Shown: positions 44,747-54,268 of the stretch, in pieces
How positions within the stretch are numbered: the stretch's first letter is position 1
Layout of the letters: every line of letters begins with the position of its first letter
Source of the DNA: Paenibacillus taihuensis
GTDB taxonomy: Bacteria > Bacillota > Bacilli > Paenibacillales > Paenibacillaceae
NCBI RefSeq assembly: GCF_003386535.1
Contig: NZ_QTTN01000032.1
Span: 1-64,000, forward strand
Direction of reading: 5' to 3'
DNA: 64,000 nt
Made by a program: the position numbers and the translations under genes
The notes under the pieces: model-generated
What the model saw: only the letters and a program-made list of their open reading frames with translations
What the model was told of the DNA's origin: nothing
Database searches by the model: none

Positions 44747-46315
44747 ATGAGAAGATCAAACATGCTTACGCTGTTTTTGCCGGTGGTGCTCAGTATGGCG
44801 ATTGCGCTTACAGGCTGCGGCGGCAATAACTCCGGAAATTCAAAGGCGGATTCAAGTAACGGCGGCAATACGAAGGGTACGACAGATAATGCTGCTGCCG
44901 ATAATACTGCGGCGAAATCGGATATTGATCTTTCCAAGCATGTTAACCTGAACATGTACCTGATCGGCTCACCTGCCAAGGATTACGATATGGTGCTTGC
45001 CGAAGTGAACAAGAAGCTGGAGAAAGATCTGAACGCTACCTTAACGGTGAACTGGGTAGGATGGGCCGATTATGGCACGCAATATCCACTGCTTCTTGCT
45101 TCCGGAGAACCGATTGATCTGATTTACGCTTCGACATGGACGAACTTCTATTCCAATGCTCGTAAAGGCGCGTTTATGGCGATTGAAGACCTGGCCAAGA
45201 AATATGCGCCGAAGAGCCTTGCGCAGATCACCCCGGATTTCTACACGCAGACGGAAGTGGACGGTCACCTCTACGCAATGCCTGCAGAGTTCTATCAGTA
45301 TGGCGATATGGGATATATCGTCAGAGGCGACTTGATGAAGAAATACGGACTGACAGCGATTAACAACATCGATGATTACGGCAAATATATGGATGCGGTC
45401 GTGAAGAACGATCCGCAGCTCGATCCAAGCGGCCAGATCAGTTCATCCGGCGGTCTCGAGACCTATTATGCTTCCTCTAAAGGTTACTACAACATTCTGT
45501 CGAGCCAGTTTACTCCTTTCTATGTGAATATGGATGATCCATCTGCCAAAATCTTCAACTTGTATGAGTCGGATGGCATCCTGGATTACTTCAAGAAAAT
45601 GAAAGAATGGGGGGACAAGGGCTACTGGTCGAAATCGATCCTCTCCAACAAAGACGATAAAATGTTCAAGGAAGAGAAGTCCGCGTCCATCCTGCACAAT
45701 CAAGATTCCTGGAGCGGCGCATACATGGAACATCCGGATTGGGATGTCCAATTCTATCTGAACAGCAAGTACACGTATAAGACGCAAGCGATGCAGGATG
45801 GAATGGCAGTACCGGCTTCGTCCAAAAATCCGGAACGCGCATTGATGTTCCTTGAACTATTGCGCACGGATAGAAGCTATAACAATCTCCTTACTTACGG
45901 TATCGAGGGCAAGCATTATGAAATTACGGCAGACAATAAGTTGAGAGCGCTTGATTTGGATGGCTTCGCGCCGGATGGCTATTGCTCCTGGGGCTTTAAA
46001 GCGCCAGAGCTCCGATATGAGGTTGTCGATTCTCCGCCGAACATTGGCGACGTGCGGAAAGCACTGGCGGATCGGGCCAAAGAGAACCCGTATGCGCTCT
46101 TCACGCCTGATTTCGAGCCTGTAAAGAACGAAATGGCAGCTGTAACCAATGTGGTGCAGCAATATTCATTCCCGCTCAACTACGGATACGTGAAGAATCC
46201 GGAAGAGGGTCTGAAAACGCTCGTTTCCAAAATTAAAGCGGCAGGCTCGGAGAAGATCATGGCCGAAATGCAGAAGCAGCTAGACGCGTTCATCGCAGCC
46301 AACAAGTCGGGTTAA
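44747..46315 (+). CDS. Extracellular solute-binding lipoprotein, LplA type
   Basis: About 522 residues. Lipoprotein signal with lipobox ALTGC (Cys near residue 23), a Gly/Asn/Ser/Ala-rich linker, then a type-2 periplasmic-binding fold with 'LYAMPAEFYQYGDMGYIVRG' and 'DPSAKIFNLYESDGILDYF'. ATG at 44747 is chosen for its spacing to AAGGGGG. The binding component for the preceding permeases. Association with a nucleoside hydrolase suggests a ribosylated or nucleoside-like ligand, which is unusual for a family that mostly binds oligosaccharides. Confidence 0.88.
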   Translation: MRRSNMLTLFLPVVLSMAIALTGCGGNNSGNSKADSSNGGNTKGTTDNAAADNTAAKSDIDLSKHVNLNMYLIGSPAKDYDMVLAEVNKKLEKDLNATLTVNWVGWADYGTQYPLLLASGEPIDLIYASTWTNFYSNARKGAFMAIEDLAKKYAPKSLAQITPDFYTQTEVDGHLYAMPAEFYQYGDMGYIVRGDLMKKYGLTAINNIDDYGKYMDAVVKNDPQLDPSGQISSSGGLETYYASSKGYYNILSSQFTPFYVNMDDPSAKIFNLYESDGILDYFKKMKEWGDKGYWSKSILSNKDDKMFKEEKSASILHNQDSWSGAYMEHPDWDVQFYLNSKYTYKTQAMQDGMAVPASSKNPERALMFLELLRTDRSYNNLLTYGIEGKHYEITADNKLRALDLDGFAPDGYCSWGFKAPELRYEVVDSPPNIGDVRKALADRAKENPYALFTPDFEPVKNEMAAVTNVVQQYSFPLNYGYVKNPEEGLKTLVSKIKAAGSEKIMAEMQKQLDAFIAANKSG

Positions 46316-46328
46316 TTCAAACAAACAG

Positions 46329-46374
46329 AAGGTTCAGGTAGGATTGCATCATCCTGCCTGAACCTTCTTTTTTT
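46329..46374. terminator. Bidirectional terminator between the importer operon and YesM
   Basis: AAGGTTCAGG pairs with CCTGAACCTT with additional inner pairing, and a T7 run on the + strand. Confidence 0.85.
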
Positions 46375-48173
46375 CAACGATTTGGTATTCGAATTTCGAC
46401 CATGGTTCCTTTTCCCGGCGATGAACGGTAGGTAAGGCCGTATTCCTGACCATAGCAGAGCTTGATCCGGTGATTGATGTTTCTGACGCCATATCCTTGG
46501 ACTTCATCATTGGCGTTCCCATTAGCGAGCAGCCCTTCGGCTTGTTCGGGGAGCATGCCTACGCCATCGTCTTCGACAGCCAAGATAATATCGTTCTTTT
46601 CCTGAAATCCTGTGATGGTAATGATGCCTTCGTCTCTGTCCCTGGCTTCGAGTATGCCGTGGATAATCGAATTTTCAACAAGGGGCTGGAGGATTAACTT
46701 CAGGATATTGCAGTTATGCAGCACGGGGGCGATACGAACTTCCAGCTTGATCTTATTGTCGAAGCGCAGATTCTGAATTTGTACATAGGCGCGAATATGA
46801 TTGATTTCATCGATGATGCTCACGATATCCTTGCCCTTGTTCAGGCTCAGCTTGTAGAACTTGGCGAGCGACTGCGAGATCACAGCGATTTCGGGCACCT
46901 CATTGTCAATTGCTTTCCAGTTGATCAATTCAAGCGTGTTATACAGAAAGTGTGGGTTGATCTGTGCCTGAAGCGCCTTGAGCTCCAGATTTTTTATTTC
47001 CTTACCGTTCTGATACTGTTCATCGACGAGAATTCCGATTCGTTTGATCATATGGTTAAAGCTGTCGGTCAACTCGCCGATCTCGTCGCGACTGGTTGAA
47101 TGAACCTCCACGTTGAGAACGCCTTCCTGAACCAAGCGCATTTTTTTCTTGAGCAGTAAAATGCGTTTGACCGTTGCGCCTGTAATGAGATAGGCCAATC
47201 CATAAGATAGAAGGCCGCAAACCAGCATCAATACGAGCATGAGATCTCGGATTCGGGTGCTTTGCGTAAAAATCTCCGTCAATGGAATCGCCGTAACCAT
47301 CGTCCAATCCGTATTCTCGATCGTTCTTTTTTTGATGACATAATCGCTGCTGCCGATTTTCGCATTATTCCATGACAGTCCGTCGTCTTGGTCCTTGATG
47401 AGCGCTAGATTCGGGTTGATGCGATGGAAATTTTGCAGGTTGGAGCAGCTTGCGATAGCGCCATTCGAATTTTGGATATAGACGACGCCGTCATTCGTTA
47501 TATTTGCTTTCTGGATGATTCCGTCGATAACGTCTTGTAAAATGTTCAGCTCGATGATCCCGATAATTTCCGAGGTCTGTTCGCTGTTTCGGATTTTCCT
47601 AAGCAGCGAAATCACCGGTACTGGATCGAGATTGCTATTGTTGTTCGTGATGGTATGCTCGGTAAGCCAACTGACCTTATCCTTGGAAGCCAGCAGCGCT
47701 CGATAGTTCTCCGTTTTGGAAAAGGCGTCCATATTCATAAAGTTGAAGTTTTGGCCGGCATACATAAGCCAACCGGGAACATACAAGCTTGCCCGATAGA
47801 CATCTTCCGTGTTCTGAAAGCTGTTTAAGAAGTATTCCAATTCTTGTCTGTCTATGTTCTGTTGCACGTAATCATCTGCGAACACTTGCTTGTCCCTTGT
47901 CAGCATCGTTTGAACATCGGCGTTGAAATAGATGACGTCGGACGCCTTGATCAGCGTGTTCACCTTGTAGGTCAAGAATGTGTAGGCCTGGTCGAATGAC
48001 TGATCGGCGGAGTGAAGGATTTGTTTCTCGTAATCCCGCGATACGTTTGTGTACGTAATGGAAGTCATGAGCGCAAGCGGCAGAAAGATGAGGATGAAAT
48101 AGGAGATCAGGAGCTTTCCTCGAATATGCATGTTCGAAAATAACCCGGTTATCGTCCGCAGCGTTTGTCTCAC
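46374..48173 (-). CDS. YesM-type sensor histidine kinase
   Basis: 599 residues. TM helices at about 20-42 and 308-332 enclose an extracellular sensor (double-Cache-like). HAMP 333-385, His_kinase domain with H408 in 'QAQINPHFLYNTLELINW', and HATPase with 'LVENSIIHGI' and 'DDGVGM'. Its start overlaps the response-regulator stop (ATGA at 48170). These pairs control adjacent LplA/B/YtcP importers, here facing the operon at 41.9-46.3 kb. Confidence 0.93.
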   Translation of the reverse strand: MRQTLRTITGLFSNMHIRGKLLISYFILIFLPLALMTSITYTNVSRDYEKQILHSADQSFDQAYTFLTYKVNTLIKASDVIYFNADVQTMLTRDKQVFADDYVQQNIDRQELEYFLNSFQNTEDVYRASLYVPGWLMYAGQNFNFMNMDAFSKTENYRALLASKDKVSWLTEHTITNNNSNLDPVPVISLLRKIRNSEQTSEIIGIIELNILQDVIDGIIQKANITNDGVVYIQNSNGAIASCSNLQNFHRINPNLALIKDQDDGLSWNNAKIGSSDYVIKKRTIENTDWTMVTAIPLTEIFTQSTRIRDLMLVLMLVCGLLSYGLAYLITGATVKRILLLKKKMRLVQEGVLNVEVHSTSRDEIGELTDSFNHMIKRIGILVDEQYQNGKEIKNLELKALQAQINPHFLYNTLELINWKAIDNEVPEIAVISQSLAKFYKLSLNKGKDIVSIIDEINHIRAYVQIQNLRFDNKIKLEVRIAPVLHNCNILKLILQPLVENSIIHGILEARDRDEGIITITGFQEKNDIILAVEDDGVGMLPEQAEGLLANGNANDEVQGYGVRNINHRIKLCYGQEYGLTYRSSPGKGTMVEIRIPNR

Positions 48174-49750
48174 GATTTATGTTTTCTCCTAAATTCAGTA
48201 GGTGTCATGCCTGTAATTTTCTTGAACGTCTTCGCGAAGTAATTGGCATCGTTATAGCCTGACAGATCCGCGACCTCGTAAAGCTTGGCCTGCGGCTCCA
48301 TCAATAAGTCTGCGGATCGCTCTATTCTGACCTCCGTAATATATTCGCTAATCGTTTTGCCCGTTTCTTTCTTAAATAGAGATGACAGGTAGGTAGGTGT
48401 CAGGTGAACGTGATCGGCCAGCATATTCACGGAAATCTCTTTGTCGCGATAATGGCTTCGTATATACTTTTTTGCGTCGAGAACCGCTCTGCTGTTGGAA
48501 TGGATATTGTCGATGCCGTCAATGATATAGGAAACCTTTTTCAAGTAGTAATCTTTGAGCTGCTTAAGCGTGCCGATCTTCGACATCATCGCCCAATCAT
48601 ACTCCTCTTGACGATGGTTAGACGAGCTTAGCTGGAGACCGTGCTTCTCGCCTTGCTGGATGAGCATGCGCATCATGCGATAGAAGAGGTTTTTGACTTC
48701 GTCGACCGGCGTTCCGGTCTTTGTTTTTATCATATGATATAGATGTTCCGTGAATTGAATGATGCTGTCTTTGTGAAGCTCCTGCAGAAGCCTGGCATAG
48801 GAAGTCAAGATTTCTTCATTGAGCGCGTAAACGGCAGCCGGCTTGTTATTGGCGTAGAACATATTCCCGAAGTCGTAATAAAAGAGATGTTTAAGAAAGC
48901 CATTTGCCATTTCATAAGAAGAGCGTATTCCCGACAATTCGGACGAAGTGCTGCCGACGACCCAGGATATTTCCGAGCATCTCAATTGATGTTCTTTAAC
49001 ATGCGCTGATAGAAGATGGTACATCGCAGCAAAATCTTGTTTATAGGCCGGTTTATGTGCGGATAGGATTAGAATATGGAAGGATTCTTTCGTGACTGCC
49101 AAATGCGTAAAGCCGTTTGAAGCTTGATCAAGAAACTCGATGATCCTGTTGGAACAGCTTTGTTTGTCTTCGTTTGTCACGGCATCGTCATAGGCAGGGA
49201 CGATGATCGAAACCGTGTAGGAGTCGCATTGGTCAAACGCGATGCCGGCAAGGTGTAAATTCCGGTGTAGTTCGGCGCAATCGATCGGGTTGTGAATCAG
49301 CCCGTTCACGATATTCTGACGAATGAACGGAATGCTCTCCGAAAGCGCCAAGTTGATATGATTGAATTTATGATTCTCTAAACAAAGCTGTACGGCCTTC
49401 GCAATCACCTCTTGCAGCTCCTCGATATTAATCGGTTTTTCGACATAGCTGACGGCATTAAGGCGAATAGCGGCTTTCAGGTATTCTTTGTCGGAGTGGC
49501 CGCTCAAATAAATGATTTGACAGGCTGGAAACTGTTCTCTGATGCAGGAAGTGAATTCGATACCGTTCATTCCCGGCATTCTGATATCTGATATGACAAT
49601 ATCGGGAAGAATGCGACGGGCTGCATCGAGTCCATCAACACCGTCCTTGGCTTCTTCAACAACATCGACCCCGAGCTCATGCCATTTGATGTGCTTCATC
49701 AGACCTTTTCTAGTTACGGACTCGTCTTCAACGAGCAGCAGCTTAATCAT
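48170..49750 (-). CDS. YesN-type response regulator (REC-AraC)
   Basis: 526 residues. Receiver domain with phospho-acceptor Asp55 in 'LPDIVISDIRMPGMNG', a middle dimer/linker region (~130-400), and a C-terminal AraC pair of helix-turn-helix motifs (about 425-526: VNMLADHVHLTPTYLSSLFK, then LYEVADLSGYNDANYFAKTF). Expected to activate the importer operon when the kinase senses its ligand. Confidence 0.93.
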   Translation of the reverse strand: MIKLLLVEDESVTRKGLMKHIKWHELGVDVVEEAKDGVDGLDAARRILPDIVISDIRMPGMNGIEFTSCIREQFPACQIIYLSGHSDKEYLKAAIRLNAVSYVEKPINIEELQEVIAKAVQLCLENHKFNHINLALSESIPFIRQNIVNGLIHNPIDCAELHRNLHLAGIAFDQCDSYTVSIIVPAYDDAVTNEDKQSCSNRIIEFLDQASNGFTHLAVTKESFHILILSAHKPAYKQDFAAMYHLLSAHVKEHQLRCSEISWVVGSTSSELSGIRSSYEMANGFLKHLFYYDFGNMFYANNKPAAVYALNEEILTSYARLLQELHKDSIIQFTEHLYHMIKTKTGTPVDEVKNLFYRMMRMLIQQGEKHGLQLSSSNHRQEEYDWAMMSKIGTLKQLKDYYLKKVSYIIDGIDNIHSNSRAVLDAKKYIRSHYRDKEISVNMLADHVHLTPTYLSSLFKKETGKTISEYITEVRIERSADLLMEPQAKLYEVADLSGYNDANYFAKTFKKITGMTPTEFRRKHKS

Positions 49751-49875
49751 GCGATTTCACTCCCGGGTAAGTAATGACATCACGGTAGGCTAGCAGTCGA
49801 AACGTAGACCGAGCTGCTCCTTATTAAGTTTGACAATCCGCATGTTCATCCCTCTTTCGGATGGGAAGGAAAAAT

Positions 49876-49917
49876 GACCAACGGATATTTTAGTGAAATA
49901 TCCATTGGTCTATTTTT
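49876..49917. terminator. Strong bidirectional hairpin terminator
   Basis: A 15-bp stem, GACCAACGGATATTT with AAATATCCATTGGTC (one mismatch), flanked by T-runs in both directions, ends the ferritin-like gene on the reverse strand. Confidence 0.85.
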
Positions 49918-49923
49918 GCTTTG

Positions 49924-51270
49924 TTATGTGCGTCCATTTTTCTCCCGGAGTTCCTCCATCAGCAGCGGCCACCATTCGGTCTGCTCCGACCAAGTCTCCG
50001 TCTTATGTGCCGCTTCCGACCATACTCTCATGGCTTGATCCGCGACTTCCGTCGTCGCCGTCAAGCTGCCGTAATCCGGAACGAGCCACTTGCGTCCGAT
50101 CTGAGCATGCAGTACTTCATCCGCCCAATCATAATCCTGGATCAGCATGGCGATCGGATTGCCCGTATCCTTGGCGATTTCCCATTCCTTCTGCTTGCCA
50201 GTCTGTTTCGGCATCAGGCTCTGCTCGATCCGCCACAGAATCAGATGCGCCTCGGTAGGGCTCAGATCCGTATTCAGAATCATGGAAGCTCCCATCGGAA
50301 TCGGATATTTATAGAACGGAACGCCTCCGTAATAGAGGCCGATTTCCCCGAGCATCGCATGCCGCGTTTCATCCCACAGCTGTCGGCTCAGATCGGTGTA
50401 GAACTCCCACGGCTTACCTTCGATTTTGTATAAAATAGGCCCCATCCATTCCGGCACGTCCATCTCCCGAAACCGCTTATAGATGAGCGAATACGCGCGT
50501 TCTTCAGGGGAGGCGTTCTCGTCCCAGAAATACGTATCGATTCTCGCGGATGTATTGTAGGGGTCAATAAAACGTTCATCTCTTCTCGGCGCAGCGTCCA
50601 TCTCGTACTTCTGCCCGTCGGATCGCGGCGTGGGCGTGCTCGGCTCTGGCGTGTCATCTCCGAAGATGCCCCCGGTTTCATGAAGATAGGCTTGCAGATG
50701 CTGTGCCCACTGCTCCGCATGCTGCTCCTTCTCAGGCGAATCGACCAGTGCGGCCAGCGCTTGCTCGCCCCATGCCAGCATTTCCTCTTGATCCTGCAGC
50801 ATGCCGCGCAGCAGGCGGTAAGTAGGGTGCTCGGCAATCCGATTCATCTCATCGAGATAACGGTTAAGCGCGTTGACGATCTCCGCGCGAATGACGCGAT
50901 AAAATCCGACTAGCAGCTCGATCGTATCGTCGCCGCGTATCGCTTCATCGAGCCAGATGCGGAGCTTCTCATCTGGCACTTGGTCGAGACCGAGGGGCGG
51001 TTCGCGCATCTCGGACACCCGTTTGCGGATGGAGGCACTATGTTCGGCATCGAGCCATAGATGATAACCGAAGGCGCATTTGACCTCCCACTCGGGCACG
51101 CGGGCGAGATGCGCGGCCAGCATTTGGTTGAGTCCTTTGGAAATATAGTTAAACCGTTTCAGCAGGTCGACGCTCTGATCGACGGTGAATCCGGGCTTGC
51201 ATGCCTCTTCGTACGTGCAGATGCCTGCAAGAGGAGGTATCCTTTTATTGTCAATAACAGCTCTCATCAA
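49924..51270 (-). CDS. Ferritin-like-fold protein of unknown function
   Basis: 448 residues, mainly helical. Two copies of a helical Glu/His pattern are seen: 'WLDAEHSASIRKRVSEM' (residues ~71-87) and 'YDWADEVLHAQIGRKWL' near 380; 'WDETRHAMLGEIGLYYG' near 290 is a further E-x-x-H. These resemble the di-iron ligands of ferritin-like oxygenases such as MiaE. No named family is recognised. No signal peptide. It stands alone. Confidence 0.5.
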   Translation of the reverse strand: MMRAVIDNKRIPPLAGICTYEEACKPGFTVDQSVDLLKRFNYISKGLNQMLAAHLARVPEWEVKCAFGYHLWLDAEHSASIRKRVSEMREPPLGLDQVPDEKLRIWLDEAIRGDDTIELLVGFYRVIRAEIVNALNRYLDEMNRIAEHPTYRLLRGMLQDQEEMLAWGEQALAALVDSPEKEQHAEQWAQHLQAYLHETGGIFGDDTPEPSTPTPRSDGQKYEMDAAPRRDERFIDPYNTSARIDTYFWDENASPEERAYSLIYKRFREMDVPEWMGPILYKIEGKPWEFYTDLSRQLWDETRHAMLGEIGLYYGGVPFYKYPIPMGASMILNTDLSPTEAHLILWRIEQSLMPKQTGKQKEWEIAKDTGNPIAMLIQDYDWADEVLHAQIGRKWLVPDYGSLTATTEVADQAMRVWSEAAHKTETWSEQTEWWPLLMEELREKNGRT

Positions 51271-51470
51271 TGTTTGCCACTCCTTTATGGTTTGGATAAT
51301 AACTCTATTATAGTAAGGGTCCGGGAGTTATTCTTGGTCTAAACGAGCTCATTCTTTTGTCAAAAACAGTTATGATATCCGATTTGCTGTTGGAAAATGA
51401 AGGATAGCTCTGATCGGAAGCGAATATCTATTGAGAAGTTGACCTTGACTTCCATAGGAGGTAATTACAA

Positions 51471-52571
51471 GTGACTACACAGGGTATCTCTTGGGTTCGT
51501 GATACGAAGCCGAATAAACGACTTGATAGTATAACCATACTCGTTGACGAAATGCTATTGTCCATCGACAGCATGGCGGGGCGGCAAAAGGCTGCAGTTT
51601 ACTTATTTGGAGTATCTTCATTTGCATCTATGCTCGCTGTGAAGAGAGGTCATGATCGAGAGCTTGCCGCCATCGCGGGGCTGCTGCACGATTGCTATCG
51701 ATGTCGAACTTTCATCAATGAATTCCCAGGACCGAATAGTGCCGAGGCAGCTCGGGTTCTCATTCGGGATGCGGGTTTGTTCTCTGAAGAGGAGCAAACG
51801 ACGATTCTTCGCGCGATATTTTATCAAGAAGATTTGAGTCGAACACACGGTCCGTATGAGGAGATTGTGAAGGACGCCATTCTTCTGCAAAAGTATCTTC
51901 GACCTCTAGGTCCCGGACATGCTCGAATGGATGCTGGTCGTTTAAGCCATGTTCTGAGCGAGCTGAATACCTGCGATGCGAGTTTGTCGGAGTTTGCTAT
52001 TGATGAACAGGAACCAATAGTTCCGCTTCTGGAGGATAAACGCCTGAGACTTGCAGATATCGCTGAGAGTCTGGCGAGGCAAGAAATTATCGGAGCTCCT
52101 GGGGATGAACGCTATCGAGAGATATGCCGCTACTGGCCTGATGCCAATATCCATAAGGTGCTGAAAAATAGCTGGTGTGCCGCGTTTGTGTATCATTGCT
52201 GCAGGCAGGCTGGGTTTCTTCTGCCGATCCGGTATCCGAATGGCTGTCATAGACTGGCCGGTGTAGGTGCTTGGCTAGAGTGGTCGCAGCTAGCGGAGAC
52301 GGGCTTCTTCCACTATGACCAACAGAATGGATTCGTACCTGAGCGCGGTGACATCGTCATCTATTAGAAACTGCTGTCCGAGCACTCCCATGACCATATT
52401 GGAATCGTGCTGGAAGTCAGCGAGAATGAGATTTTGGTGGCAGAGGGTAACAGGGATAACGAGAATTACTCCTGCGTGTTCTACAGAGATCGAGGAACGT
52501 GTATTCTGGGCTATATTCGGATTGATAATCAATACAAGTATGAGTTCAGTGGGGAGTATAGGCCTTTATAA
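51471..52571 (+). pseudogene. HD-domain and CHAP amidase fusion interrupted by an amber codon
   Basis: Start GTG at 51471 with TAGGAGGT upstream. The first half is an HD phosphohydrolase fold ('LAAIAGLLHDCYRCRTF' holds the HD pair; 'RAIFYQEDLSRTHGPYEEIV'). The second is a CHAP-type domain with 'LKNSWCAAFVYHCCRQAG' (nucleophile Cys) and 'VPERGDIVIY'. A TAG at 52366 follows GDIVIY, and the same frame continues KLLSEHSHDHIGIVLEVSEN (the CHAP His, HSHDHIG) to a TAA at 52571. A single base change of a sense codon explains it. Without readthrough the CHAP domain lacks its His and is dead. Confidence 0.8.
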
Positions 52572-52592
52572 AATAGAGCGAGGTGATGCTCG

Positions 52593-53222
52593 GTGGGTTC
52601 AAGAATCATGCACGCGATTATTGCGAGTCGAATTGCTGAAGCGCTCTCGATAGAGGATCGGACACTTTTTCTCCTGGGAGGTATTGCTCCAGACGCCGTG
52701 TACACGAAGAACGAGTCCCACTTCTTCAAAGGTGACGTATACGATTTCTCGCGGAGCGTCGATTATCAAGGCTTCTTGTACAAATATAATGCGTATGCTG
52801 CGAGTCATTACATAATGGGATATTTCACCCATTTAGTCGCTGATGACATTTGGTTAAAAGGGTTCAATTTGTCGTGGATGCGCAATCGAATGGAGGCCGA
52901 CAAAGAGCTTTACAACATATCCCATAATGACTTCCGGGTACTGAATGGACAACTGTTGGAGTATTACGGAAAACGGGATGATCTGAGAAGCTCTTTGTTC
53001 TGTCGACCTGATATCCTGGACCTGGAAGAGGTAAAAGCAAGTGATGTCGAAGGGTTGGTTCCTCAAGTGTTGGCGGATATGGAGTATAATGCTGCGGAAG
53101 TTTTCTCCGAGAAGCTTAACGTGTTCACCTTTGATCAGATTATTGGGTATATCGAAACATCGGTCGAGATCGGACTCATCAAGTTGAAACAGGCAGCGGT
53201 TTTGTATCGAGTCGTTTTTTGA
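52593..53222 (+). CDS. Zinc-dependent phospholipase C-like protein
   Basis: 209 residues, no signal peptide. 'MHAIIASRIAEALSI' and 'FLLGGIAPDAVYTKNESHFF', then 'ASHYIMGYFTHLVADDIWL', are the helices carrying metal ligands (H6, D, H, H/D) of the zinc-dependent PLC family (Zn_dep_PLPC). Cytoplasmic members have unknown roles. GCGAGGTGATG precedes the GTG. Confidence 0.75.
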   Translation: MGSRIMHAIIASRIAEALSIEDRTLFLLGGIAPDAVYTKNESHFFKGDVYDFSRSVDYQGFLYKYNAYAASHYIMGYFTHLVADDIWLKGFNLSWMRNRMEADKELYNISHNDFRVLNGQLLEYYGKRDDLRSSLFCRPDILDLEEVKASDVEGLVPQVLADMEYNAAEVFSEKLNVFTFDQIIGYIETSVEIGLIKLKQAAVLYRVVF

Positions 53223-53296
53223 TAGTTAGTCAGTTAGTAGAATAGTAGAGGTGCAAAATGACAATCAAGTTCAGCTTTTAGAATAGGAGTATGCTG

Positions 53297-54148
53297 ATGA
53301 ATCTATTAGATGTCGATCAAATATCCGCTAAACAGATAAACGACATATTCGTATTGGCTGACAGTCTGAGATTGAATAATGAGGGAAGCTCGACTCTTTT
53401 GGCAGGTAAGACCTTCGTCTTGTTCTTTCCCGAGACAAGCATTCGAACAAGAGTTACGTTCGAGAAGGGCATTAAGGAATTAGGCGGAGAATGCATATTG
53501 TTTCCTCCTGAAACGTTGGATAAAAGAGAAGCGCTGCGTGATTTGATGAATTACCTGAACAACTGGGTGGATGGGATTATTGTAAGGCATTCATCTTATT
53601 CAATAATTCAAGAATTAGCAGCTCAATCCGTAATGCCAGTAATAAATGCGATGACATCTGAGAATCATCCGTGTGAAATTTTGTCTGACCTCTATACAAT
53701 TAGCAGGCAAAGGGAGAACTTCAGAGAGCTTGCGTATACGTTCGTCGGTCCACCAGGGAATATCTGTCGATCGTGGGCAAATGTTGCGTCTGTTATGAAT
53801 CTTCAATTTAATCATGTCTGCGCACAAGGCTATCAACTCGGCGCTAGTTCCGCTAATTACAAGTTTCATACAGAACTTGAGGATATACTCGTCCACAGTG
53901 ATGTGATATTAACCGACTCTTTGCCGATGGACTTGCAATCTGACGAGTACATCAGTAAGTATCAAATCACGTTAGAAAGAATGAAGATGACGAAGAGCAA
54001 TGCGATTCTCAATCCGTGTCCTCCTTTCTTCAGGGGGGAAGAAGTAAGTGGAGACGCCATTTCTTCTGACTATTTTGTCGGGTATTCGTTTAAGAAGAAT
54101 TTACTGTATGTTCAACTAGCAATCGTGCTGTATTGTCTGATGAAGTAA
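53297..54148 (+). CDS. Aspartate/ornithine carbamoyltransferase-like protein
   Basis: About 283 residues, shorter than the ~310 of OTC. The carbamoyl-phosphate site is 'FPETSIRTRVTFEKG' (residues ~45-58; STRT becomes SIRT), followed by 'ENHPCEILSDLYT' (HPCxxLxD, 124-133). The C-terminal OTC signature HCLP is replaced by 'ILNPCPPFFRGEE'. The carbamoyl-phosphate half looks intact while the amino-acid half is altered, so the second substrate is probably not ornithine. No argF or arg cluster is adjacent. ATG at 53297 has AGGAG seven bases upstream. Confidence 0.8.
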   Translation: MNLLDVDQISAKQINDIFVLADSLRLNNEGSSTLLAGKTFVLFFPETSIRTRVTFEKGIKELGGECILFPPETLDKREALRDLMNYLNNWVDGIIVRHSSYSIIQELAAQSVMPVINAMTSENHPCEILSDLYTISRQRENFRELAYTFVGPPGNICRSWANVASVMNLQFNHVCAQGYQLGASSANYKFHTELEDILVHSDVILTDSLPMDLQSDEYISKYQITLERMKMTKSNAILNPCPPFFRGEEVSGDAISSDYFVGYSFKKNLLYVQLAIVLYCLMK

Positions 54149-54186
54149 CATTCAAATTGTATTTCGAGTGATATATCGTATCACCA

Positions 54187-54219
54187 AAGGCAGCGGTCAC
54201 GTGACTGGCTGTCTTTTTT
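54187..54219 (+). terminator. Terminator of the carbamoyltransferase-like gene
   Basis: GGCAGC...TCACGTGA...GGCTGTC hairpin followed by TTTTTT. Confidence 0.6.
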
Positions 54220-54268
54220 CTGTATTTTGGCGTTATTTTACAGCGAATTGTCCCGAATCGGTTTCCTC

